A stretch of DNA of 64,000 nt from Metabacillus litoralis (GTDB lineage Bacteria; Bacillota; Bacilli; Bacillales; Bacillaceae). Position numbers and translations under genes: made by a program. A model generated the notes under the pieces. It was not told the origin of the DNA and did not search any database. It saw only the letters and a program-made list of their open reading frames with translations. The stretch spans positions 2,901,001-2,965,000 of the forward strand of contig NZ_CP033043.1 in the NCBI RefSeq assembly GCF_003667825.1. Reading direction: 5' to 3'. Position 1 is the first letter of the stretch. Every line of letters starts with the position of its first letter. Of this stretch, positions 8,984 through 18,182 are shown one piece after another.

Positions 8984-10126
8984 ATGAGAATAGCTATTTT
9001 CACAGATACTTTTGCACCAGATGTAAATGGGGTTGCAAGAACATTAAAGAGATTTACAGACTATCTAGAACACAATGGCTATGAATTTAGAGTTTTTGCA
9101 CCAGAAAGTACAAATGAAAGCTTGTTTTCAAGTCATATCCACCGTTTCACAAGCTTACCATTTTTTTTGTATCCAGAATGTAGATTAGCTCTTCCCAATA
9201 TGCTACATGTAAAGTCAGAGCTCCAAAAATTTAAGCCAGATTTAATCCATGTTGCCACACCTTTTAATATAGGTCTTTGCGGACTGCATTATGCTAAAAA
9301 GCTAAACATCCCGCTTGTTGGATCCTACCACACTGATTTTGATCAATATTTGGAGTACTATGATTTTCAATTTCTATCTAAGTTTCTTTGGAAGTATATG
9401 CATTGGTTTCACAAACCTCTACGCAAAATCTTTGTTCCATCTAAAGAGACCCTGGAACAATTAAAGAGAAAAGGGTTTTCCAACCTTCATATTTGGGGAA
9501 GAGGAGTTGAGTGTCAATTATTTCATCCTAATTACCCTAGTGAAGAAATTCGTTATAAATATCGTATTAAAGAAAAATATATTTTATCCTACGTTGGCCG
9601 TTTAGCTCCTGAAAAGGATATTGAAACTCTTATGAATATCACACAAAGCCTTCCTCAGAATATGAAGAATCATATTCATTGGTTAATTGTAGGAGATGGA
9701 CCATCTAAAGAAGATATGCAAAAGAAAGCTCCTGAAAACATGACATTTGCTGGCTACTTAAATGGTGTGGATCTCGCAAAAGTATATGCTGCATCAGATT
9801 TATTTGTCTTTCCATCTCCAACGGAAACATTCGGAAATGTCGTTTTAGAAGCCCTTGCTTCAGGTACACCAGTCATAGGAGCTAATTCTGGTGGAGTTAA
9901 AAATATTATCAAAGAAAATCAAACCGGACATTTATGTGAACCAAGGAACGTGGAACAATTTACAAATGCTATTATTCATTTATTAACTAATCATTCTTTA
10001 AAAACACAAATGGGAAAAGAGGCACGTCAATATGCTCTTTCTCAAACATGGGATCAAATCTTTGAAGGACTATTAACAGAATATGAAGATGCATTAATTG
10101 AAAAGAAGATTATTCGCTATGCATAA
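8984..10126 (+). CDS. GT4-family glycosyltransferase
   Basis: A 380-residue GT-B fold glycosyltransferase. The N-terminal domain opens TDTFAPDVNGVARTLKRF, the glycine-rich acceptor loop of the GT4 family. The C-terminal domain begins near residue 200 (YVGRLAPEKDIETL) and carries the EX7E motif in ETFGNVVLEAL (near 285). Relatives include alpha-mannosyl- and glucosyltransferases acting on lipids such as diacylglycerol; the sugar and acceptor cannot be read here. ATG 8984 follows GGGGGGA. It lies 71 bases after the PAP2 gene. Confidence 0.85.
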   Translation: MRIAIFTDTFAPDVNGVARTLKRFTDYLEHNGYEFRVFAPESTNESLFSSHIHRFTSLPFFLYPECRLALPNMLHVKSELQKFKPDLIHVATPFNIGLCGLHYAKKLNIPLVGSYHTDFDQYLEYYDFQFLSKFLWKYMHWFHKPLRKIFVPSKETLEQLKRKGFSNLHIWGRGVECQLFHPNYPSEEIRYKYRIKEKYILSYVGRLAPEKDIETLMNITQSLPQNMKNHIHWLIVGDGPSKEDMQKKAPENMTFAGYLNGVDLAKVYAASDLFVFPSPTETFGNVVLEALASGTPVIGANSGGVKNIIKENQTGHLCEPRNVEQFTNAIIHLLTNHSLKTQMGKEARQYALSQTWDQIFEGLLTEYEDALIEKKIIRYA

Positions 10127-10158
10127 GGTTTGCTGATTAATTTATGAAACAAAAACAT

Positions 10159-10197
10159 AAAGCAAAGGAGTCTTCTCAAACGTCTCCTTTGCTTTTT
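10159..10197 (+). terminator. Intrinsic terminator after the glycosyltransferase gene
   Basis: AAAGCAAAGGAG (10159-10170) pairs with CTCCTTTGCTTT (10184-10195), followed by TT. The A-run on the left arm also lets it serve the convergent lipoprotein gene. Confidence 0.8.
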
Positions 10198-10238
10198 AAT
10201 GTCCCTCTGACAAATCAGTTTCTAGTTTCTTTGAATGA

Positions 10239-10646
10239 TCAGGTACCTTCACCAACTTGAATATCAACCGTTGGCATTGTATGGTATCCTTTTACATTAG
10301 TATGTGCTATTACTTGATAAACTCCAGGGTCATCGAAAATATAATCAATTGAATAAGTACCGGTATCTGTTAGTTCCGCCAAAATTTTCTCGGATTCTTC
10401 TTCACCTTTTTTTATTTCAAATGTTACTTCGGCATCATCAACAAGTTCTTCGCCGTAATATACATTCGCACTAATTGTTTCTTGTTGATTTGGATTTGTA
10501 TGTACATTCGCTAGTATTTCAACTTTTGGTGCCTTCACTTCAACTTCTTCTGAATGATTAGTATGCTGAGGTTCAGCAGATTGCTGGCAGCCTGCTGCAA
10601 GAAGTATACTTATCACTAGGCTACTTATCACGATCTTAAGCTTCAT
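10239..10646 (-). CDS. YtkA/FixH-like lipoprotein
   Basis: A 135-residue lipoprotein precursor: signal peptide at residues 1-18 and lipobox LLAAGC, so Cys20 is the lipidated residue. The mature part is a single beta-sandwich domain of the YtkA/FixH-like type (VEILANVHTNPNQQETISAN, then strands to the end). ATG 10646 follows AGGAGGGAAATAAGA. It is divergent from a lipoprotein/two-component operon, sharing a 180-base promoter region. Such proteins are often tied to respiratory or copper biology, but nothing here proves it. Confidence 0.75.
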   Translation of the reverse strand: MKLKIVISSLVISILLAAGCQQSAEPQHTNHSEEVEVKAPKVEILANVHTNPNQQETISANVYYGEELVDDAEVTFEIKKGEEESEKILAELTDTGTYSIDYIFDDPGVYQVIAHTNVKGYHTMPTVDIQVGEGT

Positions 10647-10826
10647 TCTTATTTCCCTCCTACTCTTTAAAGATAGCGAACAAATGTGATATTTTTATGA
10701 AGAAAAACAATATGAATTTATGACTTCATTCATTATTCACATTTTAAAGTTATAATAATCACTATACCATCCAAATGAATACCTTACCTACACTAAAATA
10801 AAAATAAGAATTTGAGAGGAAAATCA

Positions 10827-11792
10827 ATGAAACGTTTAGTCTTTGGAACCATTCTTCTACTCTTAATGGTCTCCTGTTCTACAGAACCTTCATTACCAAA
10901 AATCCCATTATCGAAATCTGTTATTGCAAGTTTGAATATATACGACCAGTCTATTACTTTTATAGATGGTGATACAAAAGAAAAAATGATCTGGGAAGTA
11001 CCGCACCCATTTAAAAATGGAATCCTGTTATCGAATGACAAACTACTATTATTAAATAAAGAATCAGCAAAAGGCTATGTATACCAACTTTCAACAGGTA
11101 AGAGCAAAGAGTGGGAGATTGGTGAAGGAATAGAAACCGGTCTTCTTTCTTCTGAAAAAATCTTATATCTTGCTGACCAACAAACCAATAAAATAAAAAT
11201 GTTTAACTTAGATGGTAATCTTTTGAAAGAAACAACGGTGGAGCACACACCATTTGCAATTTTTGAAGATCAACATCATTTGTATGTTAGTTATCTCGAT
11301 CATCCTGGTATTGCGATCCTTTCTATAGATCAGTTAGAAATGGAAGGCACCATTCCTTCTCATGATGGAGCAGCTGGTGGATTTATAACGGAGAATCAAG
11401 AACTTTGGCTCGGTGGCCATGGCTCAGGAGTTCATATCCAAGAAAATATTTATATTTATGATCTTAAAAACAAACAATTAACAGCAACGGTTCATGCACC
11501 ATTGATGCCAATTGATTTTATAACAAAAGATGGCAAGGTTTATGTTTTAAGTCATGGCTCTAATATATTAAGAGAAATTGATAGTACCTCCCATCAAATT
11601 CTCCGTTCTGTTGAGGTCGGTGCAAACCCCTTTTCAATGACGTTATATAATAATTATTTATATATTAGCAACTATGACGCAAATGAAGTGGAAATTATTG
11701 ATCTTCATCGTTTCAAGCAAATAGAAACCATACCGGTTGGTGATGGTCCTTTACAGTTAATTGCAAGAGAGGGAACAGCTAATGCTAAATAA
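10827..11792 (+). CDS. YncE-like beta-propeller lipoprotein
   Basis: A 321-residue secreted lipoprotein with signal peptide and lipobox LLLLMVSC, so Cys17 is lipidated. The mature part carries repeated beta-propeller strands of the YVTN/YncE style, clearest at the end: GKVYVLSHGSNILREIDS, NYLYISNYDANEVEIIDL and IPVGDGPLQL. ATG 10827 has GAGAGGA six bases upstream. Its last 11 bases overlap the response regulator gene, so a surface protein is co-translated with a two-component system and may be its accessory sensor. That role is inference. Confidence 0.75.
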   Translation: MKRLVFGTILLLLMVSCSTEPSLPKIPLSKSVIASLNIYDQSITFIDGDTKEKMIWEVPHPFKNGILLSNDKLLLLNKESAKGYVYQLSTGKSKEWEIGEGIETGLLSSEKILYLADQQTNKIKMFNLDGNLLKETTVEHTPFAIFEDQHHLYVSYLDHPGIAILSIDQLEMEGTIPSHDGAAGGFITENQELWLGGHGSGVHIQENIYIYDLKNKQLTATVHAPLMPIDFITKDGKVYVLSHGSNILREIDSTSHQILRSVEVGANPFSMTLYNNYLYISNYDANEVEIIDLHRFKQIETIPVGDGPLQLIAREGTANAK

Positions 11793-12468
11793 AAAAATTT
11801 TAGTCGTTGATGATGAACCTGAAATGAGAGAATTAGTCAATCTTTATTTACGAAAAGAAGGATATGAGGTTTTACAAGCTGAGGATGGTGATGAAGCATT
11901 AACGTTCCTTCCTCAATTTTCACCACATTTGATTCTGTTAGATGTGATGATGCCAAAAATAGATGGATTTACACTTGGAAAGCAAATTCAAGAAGAATAT
12001 AGCATTCCGATTATATTCTTAACAGCACGTGGTGACGAATGGGACCGTATACATGGTCTTAAGTTAGGTGCAGATGATTATATTGTTAAGCCTTTCAGTA
12101 CAGGTGAACTGCTAGCAAGGGTCGAAGCCGTACTAAGGAGAACAAGCTATAATACAAACCAACTCCAGGATAATCGACAAAACTTTGGTTCAATCTCCTT
12201 TGAATTAAAATCCAGAAGAGCATTTTGTCATGAAAAACCCTTATCCTTAACACTCAAAGAGTACGAATTACTTTTATTTCTTGCAACCCATAAATCTCAA
12301 GTATTCTCTAGAGAGCATTTACTTGAGAAGATTTGGGGGATTGATTATACAGGAAGTGAAAGAACGGTTGACACCCATATCAAAACATTGAGACTAAAGT
12401 TAGATGCTGCAGCAAACAGTATTCAAACAGTTTGGGGGGTTGGCTATAAATTTGAAGCTGAAATGTAA
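11782..12468 (+). CDS. OmpR/PhoB-family response regulator
   Basis: A 228-residue regulator. The receiver domain (residues 1-120) has acidic pocket VVDDEPE, phospho-acceptor Asp54 in LLDVMMP and the conserved lysine in VKPF near 103. The winged-helix DNA-binding domain occupies about 130-226 (SLTLKEYELLLFLATH, RTVDTHIKTLR, VWGVGYKFE). ATG 11782 lies behind AGAGAGGGA and overlaps the lipoprotein stop. The cognate kinase follows with a short overlap. The regulon is unknown. Confidence 0.88.
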   Translation: MLNKKILVVDDEPEMRELVNLYLRKEGYEVLQAEDGDEALTFLPQFSPHLILLDVMMPKIDGFTLGKQIQEEYSIPIIFLTARGDEWDRIHGLKLGADDYIVKPFSTGELLARVEAVLRRTSYNTNQLQDNRQNFGSISFELKSRRAFCHEKPLSLTLKEYELLLFLATHKSQVFSREHLLEKIWGIDYTGSERTVDTHIKTLRLKLDAAANSIQTVWGVGYKFEAEM

Positions 12469-13888
12469 TTGGTCATCTAGTTCGTTAAAAACAAAAATCC
12501 GCCTATTATTTGCTGTTATCCTCTGTGTTTCAATCTTGTTTTCATTTTTATTTATTCATTATTTATATCGAAATCTTTATGTAAATGAAGTGGAGCAGTC
12601 TCTTTTAAATGAAGGATTAAAGCTAGCAAGTAGTTATACATCAGGCGAAATTTCAGATGAGTTTAAGACCCATCTTAGTTGGTATAACACAATTAGTGAA
12701 TCAGAGATTTTATTGGTTAATAACCCGAGAGAATTGAGTGCATGTTTACCATTTGAAATTAATCATGAGGGTTTAATTAGCGAAGAAGAGCGAAGAAACT
12801 TATTACGTGGAGAGCATTTAATCAAGATAGGCTATGAAGAAAGATTTGACCGACAAATCATGGGTGTTGTCGTGCCCTTACTTGATGATAATAAGTTAGT
12901 CGGTATTATTTATCTTTATTTACCGCTTGCCCCTATTGAAGAGGTTTTTAATAGAACAACACCTTTGTTAATTGCTGTTGGCATTATTTTCTTTTTAGTT
13001 ATCTTTAAAATCGTGAATTCAATGAGCAATACGATTTTGCAACCTATCCATGAGATGAGAAAATATGCTAAAGAACTTGCTAAAGGAAACTTCAAAAATC
13101 GAATTCCCGTAAGAACGTCTGATGAAATTGGTGGATTATCCAAAACCTTTAATCAGATGTCAGAGGCATTGGATGAGTCAGATCAAAAGAAAAAAGACTT
13201 CTTAGCCAACGTCGCCCATGAACTAAGAACTCCATTAAGTTATGTAAAGGGATATAGTGAGGTGCTTCAAGAAAAACTATATGAAACTGAGGATGAAGCT
13301 GAAAAATACCTTTCCCTTATTCAGCGAGAATCTGAGAGAATGCAAAGACTTGTTAATGATTTATTAGATTTAGCTCAGCTTGAAGGAGAAAATTACCCTT
13401 TAATAAAAGAGCCTATTGCCTTCTCTCAATTAGTAAATGACACTGTGGATCGATTTTATCATCGTCTCCAAGAAAAACAATTAATCCTTCAGCAACACTT
13501 AGACGATGAAATCATTATTATAGGTAGTCATGACCGCCTACAACAAATTATATATAACCTTCTTGAAAACGCAATAAGATACTCAGATAAACCTGGAACG
13601 ATCTCGATCTCTCTCTCACAAAATCAAGAAAGCATCTTCTTTTCTATTGCTGATAATGGAATCGGGATGTCAGAAGAAGATATTATGCATATTGGTGAAC
13701 GTTTTTATCGTGCAGATAAAGCAAGGAACCGTAAAGAAGGCGGTACTGGGTTAGGACTAGCTATTGTAAAACAATTAGTTCTTTTGCACGGGGGTAGAAT
13801 GGAATTCAATAGTAAGCTCGGCAAAGGTACTACGTTTACGCTTGTATTCCCAAACGAACTTGGCTCCAACAAAAAAGGTCTGATGTGA
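12452..13888 (+). CDS. HAMP-containing sensor histidine kinase
   Basis: A 478-residue membrane kinase: TM1 about 16-40, an extracellular sensor of about 120 residues, TM2 near 166-186 and HAMP near 190-242 (ILQPIHEMRKYAKELAKGNF). The HisKA H-box FLANVAHELRTPLSYVKGY has its phosphorylated His near 256; the ATPase domain has the N-box NLLENAIRYSD near 369 and GTGLGLAIVK near 431. No ATG suits this frame. I start at TTG 12452, 11 bases after GGGGGGT, inside the regulator gene (17-base overlap). The start is the least certain part. Confidence 0.85.
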   Translation: MKLKCNWSSSSLKTKIRLLFAVILCVSILFSFLFIHYLYRNLYVNEVEQSLLNEGLKLASSYTSGEISDEFKTHLSWYNTISESEILLVNNPRELSACLPFEINHEGLISEEERRNLLRGEHLIKIGYEERFDRQIMGVVVPLLDDNKLVGIIYLYLPLAPIEEVFNRTTPLLIAVGIIFFLVIFKIVNSMSNTILQPIHEMRKYAKELAKGNFKNRIPVRTSDEIGGLSKTFNQMSEALDESDQKKKDFLANVAHELRTPLSYVKGYSEVLQEKLYETEDEAEKYLSLIQRESERMQRLVNDLLDLAQLEGENYPLIKEPIAFSQLVNDTVDRFYHRLQEKQLILQQHLDDEIIIIGSHDRLQQIIYNLLENAIRYSDKPGTISISLSQNQESIFFSIADNGIGMSEEDIMHIGERFYRADKARNRKEGGTGLGLAIVKQLVLLHGGRMEFNSKLGKGTTFTLVFPNELGSNKKGLM

Positions 13889-13910
13889 ACATTCACATCA
13901 GACCTTTTAT
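13873..13910. terminator. Bidirectional terminator between the histidine kinase gene and metK
   Basis: AAAAGGTCTGATGTG pairs with CACATCAGACCTTTT around a small loop. There are T-runs on both strands, and the kinase stop codon lies inside the stem. The metK stop follows four bases to the right. Confidence 0.85.
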
Positions 13911-13913
13911 ACC

Positions 13914-15110
13914 TTATTGTAATGCAGCTTTATTTAAAGCATCTGCTTTATCTGTTCTTTCCCAAGGAAGATCAAGATCATTACGGCCAAAATGTCCGTA
14001 AGCTGCAGTTTGTTTGTAAATAGGACGTCTTAAGTCAAGCATTTTAATAATTCCAGCAGGACGTAAATCGAAATTACTGCGAACAACTTCTACTAATACT
14101 TCTTCAGAAACTTTTCCTGTTCCGAACGTATCAATTGAAATAGATACTGGCTGTGCTACGCCAATTGCATATGCTAATTGAACTTCACATTTATCAGCTA
14201 AACCAGCTGCAACGATGTTTTTCGCTACATAGCGAGCTGCATATGCTGCAGAACGGTCAACCTTTGTTGCATCTTTACCAGAGAATGCTCCACCGCCATG
14301 ACGTGCATATCCACCGTAAGTATCAACAATGATTTTACGTCCAGTTAATCCAGCATCTCCTTGTGGTCCACCAATAACGAAGCGACCTGTTGGATTAATA
14401 AAGTATTTTGTTTCTTCATCAATTAATTCTGCAGGAACAACAGGATTAATAACATACTCTTTTAGGTTACGCTGGATTTGCTCAAGTGTAACTTCAGGAT
14501 GATGTTGAGTTGAAATAACAATTGTATCAATACGAACTGGTTTATTATTTTCATCATATTCAACAGTTACCTGTGTTTTTCCATCAGGACGTAAGTATGG
14601 AAGAATTTCATCTTTACGAACCTCTGTTAAGCGACGTGATAATTTATGTGCTAACGAAATTGGAAGTGGCATTAATTCTTTTGTTTCATTACATGCAAAC
14701 CCGAACATTAAACCTTGGTCCCCTGCACCAATTGCTTCAATTTCCTCATCTGACATTTGACCTTCACGAGCTTCTAGAGCTTGGTCTACACCCATAGCGA
14801 TATCTGCTGATTGCTCATCGATTGATGTTAATACAGCACAAGTTTCCGCATCAAAACCATACTTAGCACGAGTGTAACCAATGTCTTTGATTGTTTCACG
14901 GACAATTTTTGGGATATCTACATACGTACTAGTTGTAATTTCTCCTGCAACTAACACTAAACCAGTAGTAACAGAAGTTTCACACGCTACACGTGCATTT
15001 GGATCTTTTGCAATAATTGCATCAAGAATTGAATCTGAAATTTGGTCACAGATCTTATCTGGATGGCCTTCTGTTACAGATTCTGAAGTAAAAAGACGTT
15101 TTTTAGACAT
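13914..15110 (-). CDS. metK: S-adenosylmethionine synthetase MetK
   Basis: A 398-residue cytoplasmic enzyme making S-adenosylmethionine from methionine and ATP. Hallmarks are [14 protein letters not shown] at residues 11-24, [12 protein letters not shown] near 117 and the phosphate-binding [20 protein letters not shown] near 257. Length matches the family (about 400). ATG 15110 gives [12 protein letters not shown] with GAGGAGG upstream; the longer reading from 15143 is untranslated leader. It is controlled by the SAM riboswitch at 15282-15606. Confidence 0.97.
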   Translation of the reverse strand: MSKKRLFTSESVTEGHPDKICDQISDSILDAIIAKDPNARVACETSVTTGLVLVAGEITTSTYVDIPKIVRETIKDIGYTRAKYGFDAETCAVLTSIDEQSADIAMGVDQALEAREGQMSDEEIEAIGAGDQGLMFGFACNETKELMPLPISLAHKLSRRLTEVRKDEILPYLRPDGKTQVTVEYDENNKPVRIDTIVISTQHHPEVTLEQIQRNLKEYVINPVVPAELIDEETKYFINPTGRFVIGGPQGDAGLTGRKIIVDTYGGYARHGGGAFSGKDATKVDRSAAYAARYVAKNIVAAGLADKCEVQLAYAIGVAQPVSISIDTFGTGKVSEEVLVEVVRSNFDLRPAGIIKMLDLRRPIYKQTAAYGHFGRNDLDLPWERTDKADALNKAALQ

Positions 15111-15281
15111 AATTAAAAGCTTCCTCCTCATATTCATGTTCATTCATTTGATCCGGAACTCTTCCCAAAGTATGACCTTTAGAAAATCACGTTGGCATAT
15201 TTTGTGAACAGAAGTATTATGTACCTTTACCACATGCTTGTCCTGGTAAAACTCTAATGAAGAATACTTTTTTCTGTTATC

Positions 15282-15313
15282 AAAAAAAACCTTTCCCATG
15301 TGAGGAAAGGTTT
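15282..15313 (-). terminator. Riboswitch-controlled intrinsic terminator of metK leader
   Basis: On the minus strand AAACCTTTCCTC pairs with GGGAAAGGTTT, followed by eight Ts, about 170 bases before the metK start. It is the expression platform of the SAM riboswitch. Confidence 0.85.
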
Positions 15314-15334
15314 ATCATCGTTCATCGCCTTTCG

Positions 15335-15606
15335 CTCTTATCGATCAAGGGCTTTCGCCTTGCTTCAGGTTAGCACCTTTGCGTCGGAAAATGTCGTTCT
15401 AGATTGCGTCGGTTTAACATAGTTCCACAGATTGGTCTTTGTTGCCTAAGCAAGCTGTCGCTTGCTTGAATGATGCTCTCGCATCATTCTAGACCTAAGA
15501 AAACTGTTCAATAAAACTATATAATTAGTGCGCAGTCGCCGCTTTCCTTTGATAGCAGGTTGCTGGGTTTCATAGGGCCTGTCCCTCCACCAGCTCGGGA
15601 TAAGAG
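15335..15606 (-). promoter_or_regulatory. SAM-I (S-box) riboswitch with a greatly expanded P3 arm, metK leader
   Basis: P1 is CTCTTATC (15606-15599) with GATAAGAG (15342-15335). The conserved S-box core is legible on the minus strand: GGTGGAGGGACAGGCCC, TATGAAACCC, AGCAACC, and later AAGGTGCTAACC and GCAAGGCGAAAGCCCTTG (P4). GCAACC (15563-15558) and GGTGC (15377-15373) close P3, and about 180 nt lie between them, where typical S-boxes have a short loop. Inside are two adjacent 8-bp hairpins at 15448-15467 and 15469-15488. High SAM should favour the terminator and shut off metK. Confidence 0.92.
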
Positions 15607-15623
15607 AATCCGTTCAAGGACAT

Positions 15624-15652
15624 ATCATAGCGCACTAACCTATTGGTGTCAA
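15624..15652 (-). promoter_or_regulatory. Sigma-A promoter of metK
   Basis: TTGACA (15652-15647), a 17-base spacer, and TATGAT (15629-15624). Transcription would begin near 15615, just before the riboswitch P1. Confidence 0.85.
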
Positions 15653-15692
15653 CAAAAATCGACAACTATTACCATTGATTTATTAAAATATT

Positions 15693-15708
15693 TGATAGAT
15701 GTCTATCA
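15693..15708. promoter_or_regulatory. 16-bp palindrome between metK and pckA promoters
   Basis: TGATAGA (15693-15699), two bases TG, and TCTATCA (15702-15708) form a perfect 7+7 palindrome about 40 bases upstream of the metK -35 and 150 upstream of the pckA -10. It is a candidate operator for an unidentified regulator. Confidence 0.4.
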
Positions 15709-15855
15709 CTATTGTGTCCCATATCCTATAGAAATATAAATATCAATTGTTTTTCTACATTGTGCTAGTGTGATGTGTTGTACAAAGCTTAAGTTTTTCT
15801 AATAGCAAAATATTTTTTCAATTCAAAAATTTAATGATAGCAAATCACTAAATAG

Positions 15856-15885
15856 TATGTTTTATTAAAATTAATGTGTTATACT
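15856..15885 (+). promoter_or_regulatory. pckA promoter -10 with CcpN-type operator(s)
   Basis: TGTGTTATACT (15875-15885) fits the CcpN consensus TRTGHYATAYW at every position and contains the -10 TATACT (15880-15885). A second site, TATGTTTTATT at 15856-15866, fits at 10 of 11. CcpN represses gluconeogenic pckA and gapB on glucose in B. subtilis from sites overlapping the promoter. No good -35 is visible. Confidence 0.65.
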
Positions 15886-15935
15886 AATTATCAACATAAG
15901 GGAAATTATTCTTTTCTAGAAGGAAGGTAATGGGG

Positions 15936-17528
15936 ATGAATATTACAGATATAACAAATGAGCTTAATCAGCTTGTTAATGGGGAGAATGCAAAACATAA
16001 TTTATCAGTTGCACAGCTTGTTGAGAAAGTACTTGAACGTAAAGAAGGATTATTAACATCAACAGGTGCAATTCGAGCAACAACCGGAGCTTATACCGGG
16101 AGATCACCAGAGGATAAGTTTATTGTAGACGAAAGTTCAGTAAAAAGTAAAATAAATTGGGGTCCAGTGAATCAGCCTATTTCAGAAGAGGCATTTGATC
16201 GCTTATACAGTAAAATGATTTCACACCTTAAGAAACGAGATGAAATCTTTATATTTGATGGATTTGCAGGTGCTGACCCTCGCTTTCAGTTACCACTAAA
16301 AATTATAAATGAGTTTGCCTGGCATAATCTTTTTGCAAGTCAACTGTTTATTAAAGACCAAGAACAAGAAAACGAGTCAAAGGAACTACCTTTTACTATT
16401 TTATCAGCTCCTCATTTTAAAGCTGATCCAGAAGTTGATGGTACAAAATCAGAAACATTCATTATCATTTCCTTTGAGAAAAGAACGATTTTAATCGGTG
16501 GCACTGAATATGCTGGCGAAATGAAGAAATCTGTATTCTCAGTTATGAATTTATTATTACCTGAAAATAACATCCTCCCTATGCATTGCTCAGCAAATGT
16601 TGGCTTTGAAGGTGATGTTGCTCTGTTTTTTGGACTTTCTGGCACAGGGAAAACAACGTTATCTGCTGACCCTAACCGTCGTTTAATTGGTGATGATGAA
16701 CATGGATGGTCTACTTCTGGCATTTTTAATATTGAAGGTGGTTGCTATGCAAAGTGTATCAACTTAACGAAAGAAAAAGAACCACAAATTTTTAATGCTA
16801 TCCGTTATGGATCAGTTCTTGAAAATGTCGTTGTTGATGATGACACAAGAGAAGCTGATTACAGCAGTTCCTTTTTCACAGAAAATACTCGAGCTGCCTA
16901 CTCACTAACTGCTATTGACAAAGCAATTATCCCAAGTATTGCTGGTCATCCACAAACGATTGTCTTTTTAACTGCAGATGCTTTTGGAGTATTACCGCCA
17001 ATTAGTAAGTTAACAAAAGAACAAGCAATGTATCACTTCCTGAGTGGATACACAAGCAAATTAGCAGGAACAGAGCGTGGCGTAACAGCTCCTGAAACTA
17101 CGTTCTCTACTTGCTTTGGCTCTCCATTCCTACCACTGAAAGCAACACGTTACGCTAATATGCTTGGTCAAAAAATTGATGAACATGAAGTTCAAGTATT
17201 CTTAGTAAACACTGGTTGGACCGGAGGAGCATACGGTGTTGGTAAACGGATGAATCTCAAGTATACAAGAGCTATGGTTCAGGCTGCAGTTGAAGGTGAC
17301 CTTGATCACATTGAAACCGTAAAGGATGAAGTATTTGGTTTAAATATTCCAATTCATGTACCAGGGGTTCCTGACGATGTATTGCAGCCACACAAAACAT
17401 GGAGCTCTCAAGATGAATACCTTGTCAAAGCAATCGAATTAGCTACAGAATTTAAAGATAACTTCAAGAAATTCAATAGTTTATCTAACGATATCGAGAA
17501 ATTGGGCGGTCCAATTCGTTATAACTAG
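15936..17528 (+). CDS. pckA: Phosphoenolpyruvate carboxykinase (ATP) PckA
   Basis: A 530-residue gluconeogenic enzyme converting oxaloacetate and ATP to phosphoenolpyruvate, ADP and CO2. Motifs: [11 protein letters not shown] near residue 45, the kinase-1a loop [13 protein letters not shown] near 234, the metal-binding IGDDEHGW near 250, and TRAAYSL plus the conserved [12 protein letters not shown] segment further on. ATG 15936 is eight bases after AAGGAAGG; the ATG at 15930 is too close. Divergent from metK. Confidence 0.97.
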   Translation: MNITDITNELNQLVNGENAKHNLSVAQLVEKVLERKEGLLTSTGAIRATTGAYTGRSPEDKFIVDESSVKSKINWGPVNQPISEEAFDRLYSKMISHLKKRDEIFIFDGFAGADPRFQLPLKIINEFAWHNLFASQLFIKDQEQENESKELPFTILSAPHFKADPEVDGTKSETFIIISFEKRTILIGGTEYAGEMKKSVFSVMNLLLPENNILPMHCSANVGFEGDVALFFGLSGTGKTTLSADPNRRLIGDDEHGWSTSGIFNIEGGCYAKCINLTKEKEPQIFNAIRYGSVLENVVVDDDTREADYSSSFFTENTRAAYSLTAIDKAIIPSIAGHPQTIVFLTADAFGVLPPISKLTKEQAMYHFLSGYTSKLAGTERGVTAPETTFSTCFGSPFLPLKATRYANMLGQKIDEHEVQVFLVNTGWTGGAYGVGKRMNLKYTRAMVQAAVEGDLDHIETVKDEVFGLNIPIHVPGVPDDVLQPHKTWSSQDEYLVKAIELATEFKDNFKKFNSLSNDIEKLGGPIRYN

Positions 17529-17536
17529 TATGTTTT

Positions 17537-17566
17537 AAAGCTCATCATATGATGGGCTTTCTTTAG
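17537..17566 (+). terminator. Intrinsic terminator after pckA
   Basis: AAAGCTCATCA pairs with TGATGGGCTTT (one G-T pair) and is followed by CTTTAGTTTTT. Confidence 0.75.
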
Positions 17567-17645
17567 TTTTTATACCTCTTCTCCATATTGTTTCAATATT
17601 TTAACGAAAGTTAGGACAAACTTTCTTTATTAGGAGGGATGATAG

Positions 17646-18140
17646 TTGAGAAAACACCAGTTTGAAAAAAACACACTCAAATTTCTATTATTATTTGGGC
17701 TTATTTCAGTTTTTAAAATTATTAAAAAGCCACCTATGAAGGATTGGTTAATTATCTTCCTTTTTAAAGGGTATATTTCTTCCATAATGGACAATCTTCT
17801 AATTCATCGTGGATATATAAAATACCCAGTAAAACTATTTAAATCTTTTGATATAAGCTTTATCTATGATTATTTACTGTTTCCTCTATCTTGTGTGTAT
17901 TACAATCAATTAACGAAAACCTCTAGCATTCCTAAGATTCTTTTAAAAGTGTTTTATTTCAGCATTCCAATGGCATTAGCCGAACATTGGCTTGAAGCTA
18001 ATACAAAATTGGTCAAATTCAAAAGAGGCTGGAACAGTTTATCAAGCTTTGCATCAATAACAATAACCTTTCTTATCGTAAGAACTTTCATTGCTTTTGT
18101 AAGAAAAGCTGATGATACACATGTTCCTAAAGTCGAATAA
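17646..18140 (+). CDS. Integral membrane protein, CBO0543-like family
   Basis: A 164-residue protein with four or five hydrophobic segments (about residues 10-25, 33-50, 70-88, 98-116 and 133-152) and lysine-rich ends. It resembles the uncharacterised CBO0543 family of Firmicute membrane proteins (motif MALAEHWLEANTKLVKF). Function unknown. TTG 17646 is chosen because AGGAGG lies six bases upstream, and the nearby ATG leads to an early stop. Confidence 0.72.
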   Translation: MRKHQFEKNTLKFLLLFGLISVFKIIKKPPMKDWLIIFLFKGYISSIMDNLLIHRGYIKYPVKLFKSFDISFIYDYLLFPLSCVYYNQLTKTSSIPKILLKVFYFSIPMALAEHWLEANTKLVKFKRGWNSLSSFASITITFLIVRTFIAFVRKADDTHVPKVE

Positions 18141-18178
18141 AAGCCAGGTAATGAGATAACCTCAATTACCTGGCTTTA
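18141..18178. terminator. Bidirectional terminator between the membrane protein gene and ytmB
   Basis: AAGCCAGGTAAT (18141-18152) pairs with ATTACCTGGCTT (18165-18176), with A- and T-rich flanks. Confidence 0.8.
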
Positions 18179-18182
18179 TGTA

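Noticed and set aside
15525..15638. TTAGTGCGC / GCGCACTAA inverted repeat linking the metK promoter spacer and the riboswitch P3 arm
   Set aside because: The upstream copy lies between -35 and -10, so it is not transcribed, and a 9-base match over this span is not far from chance.
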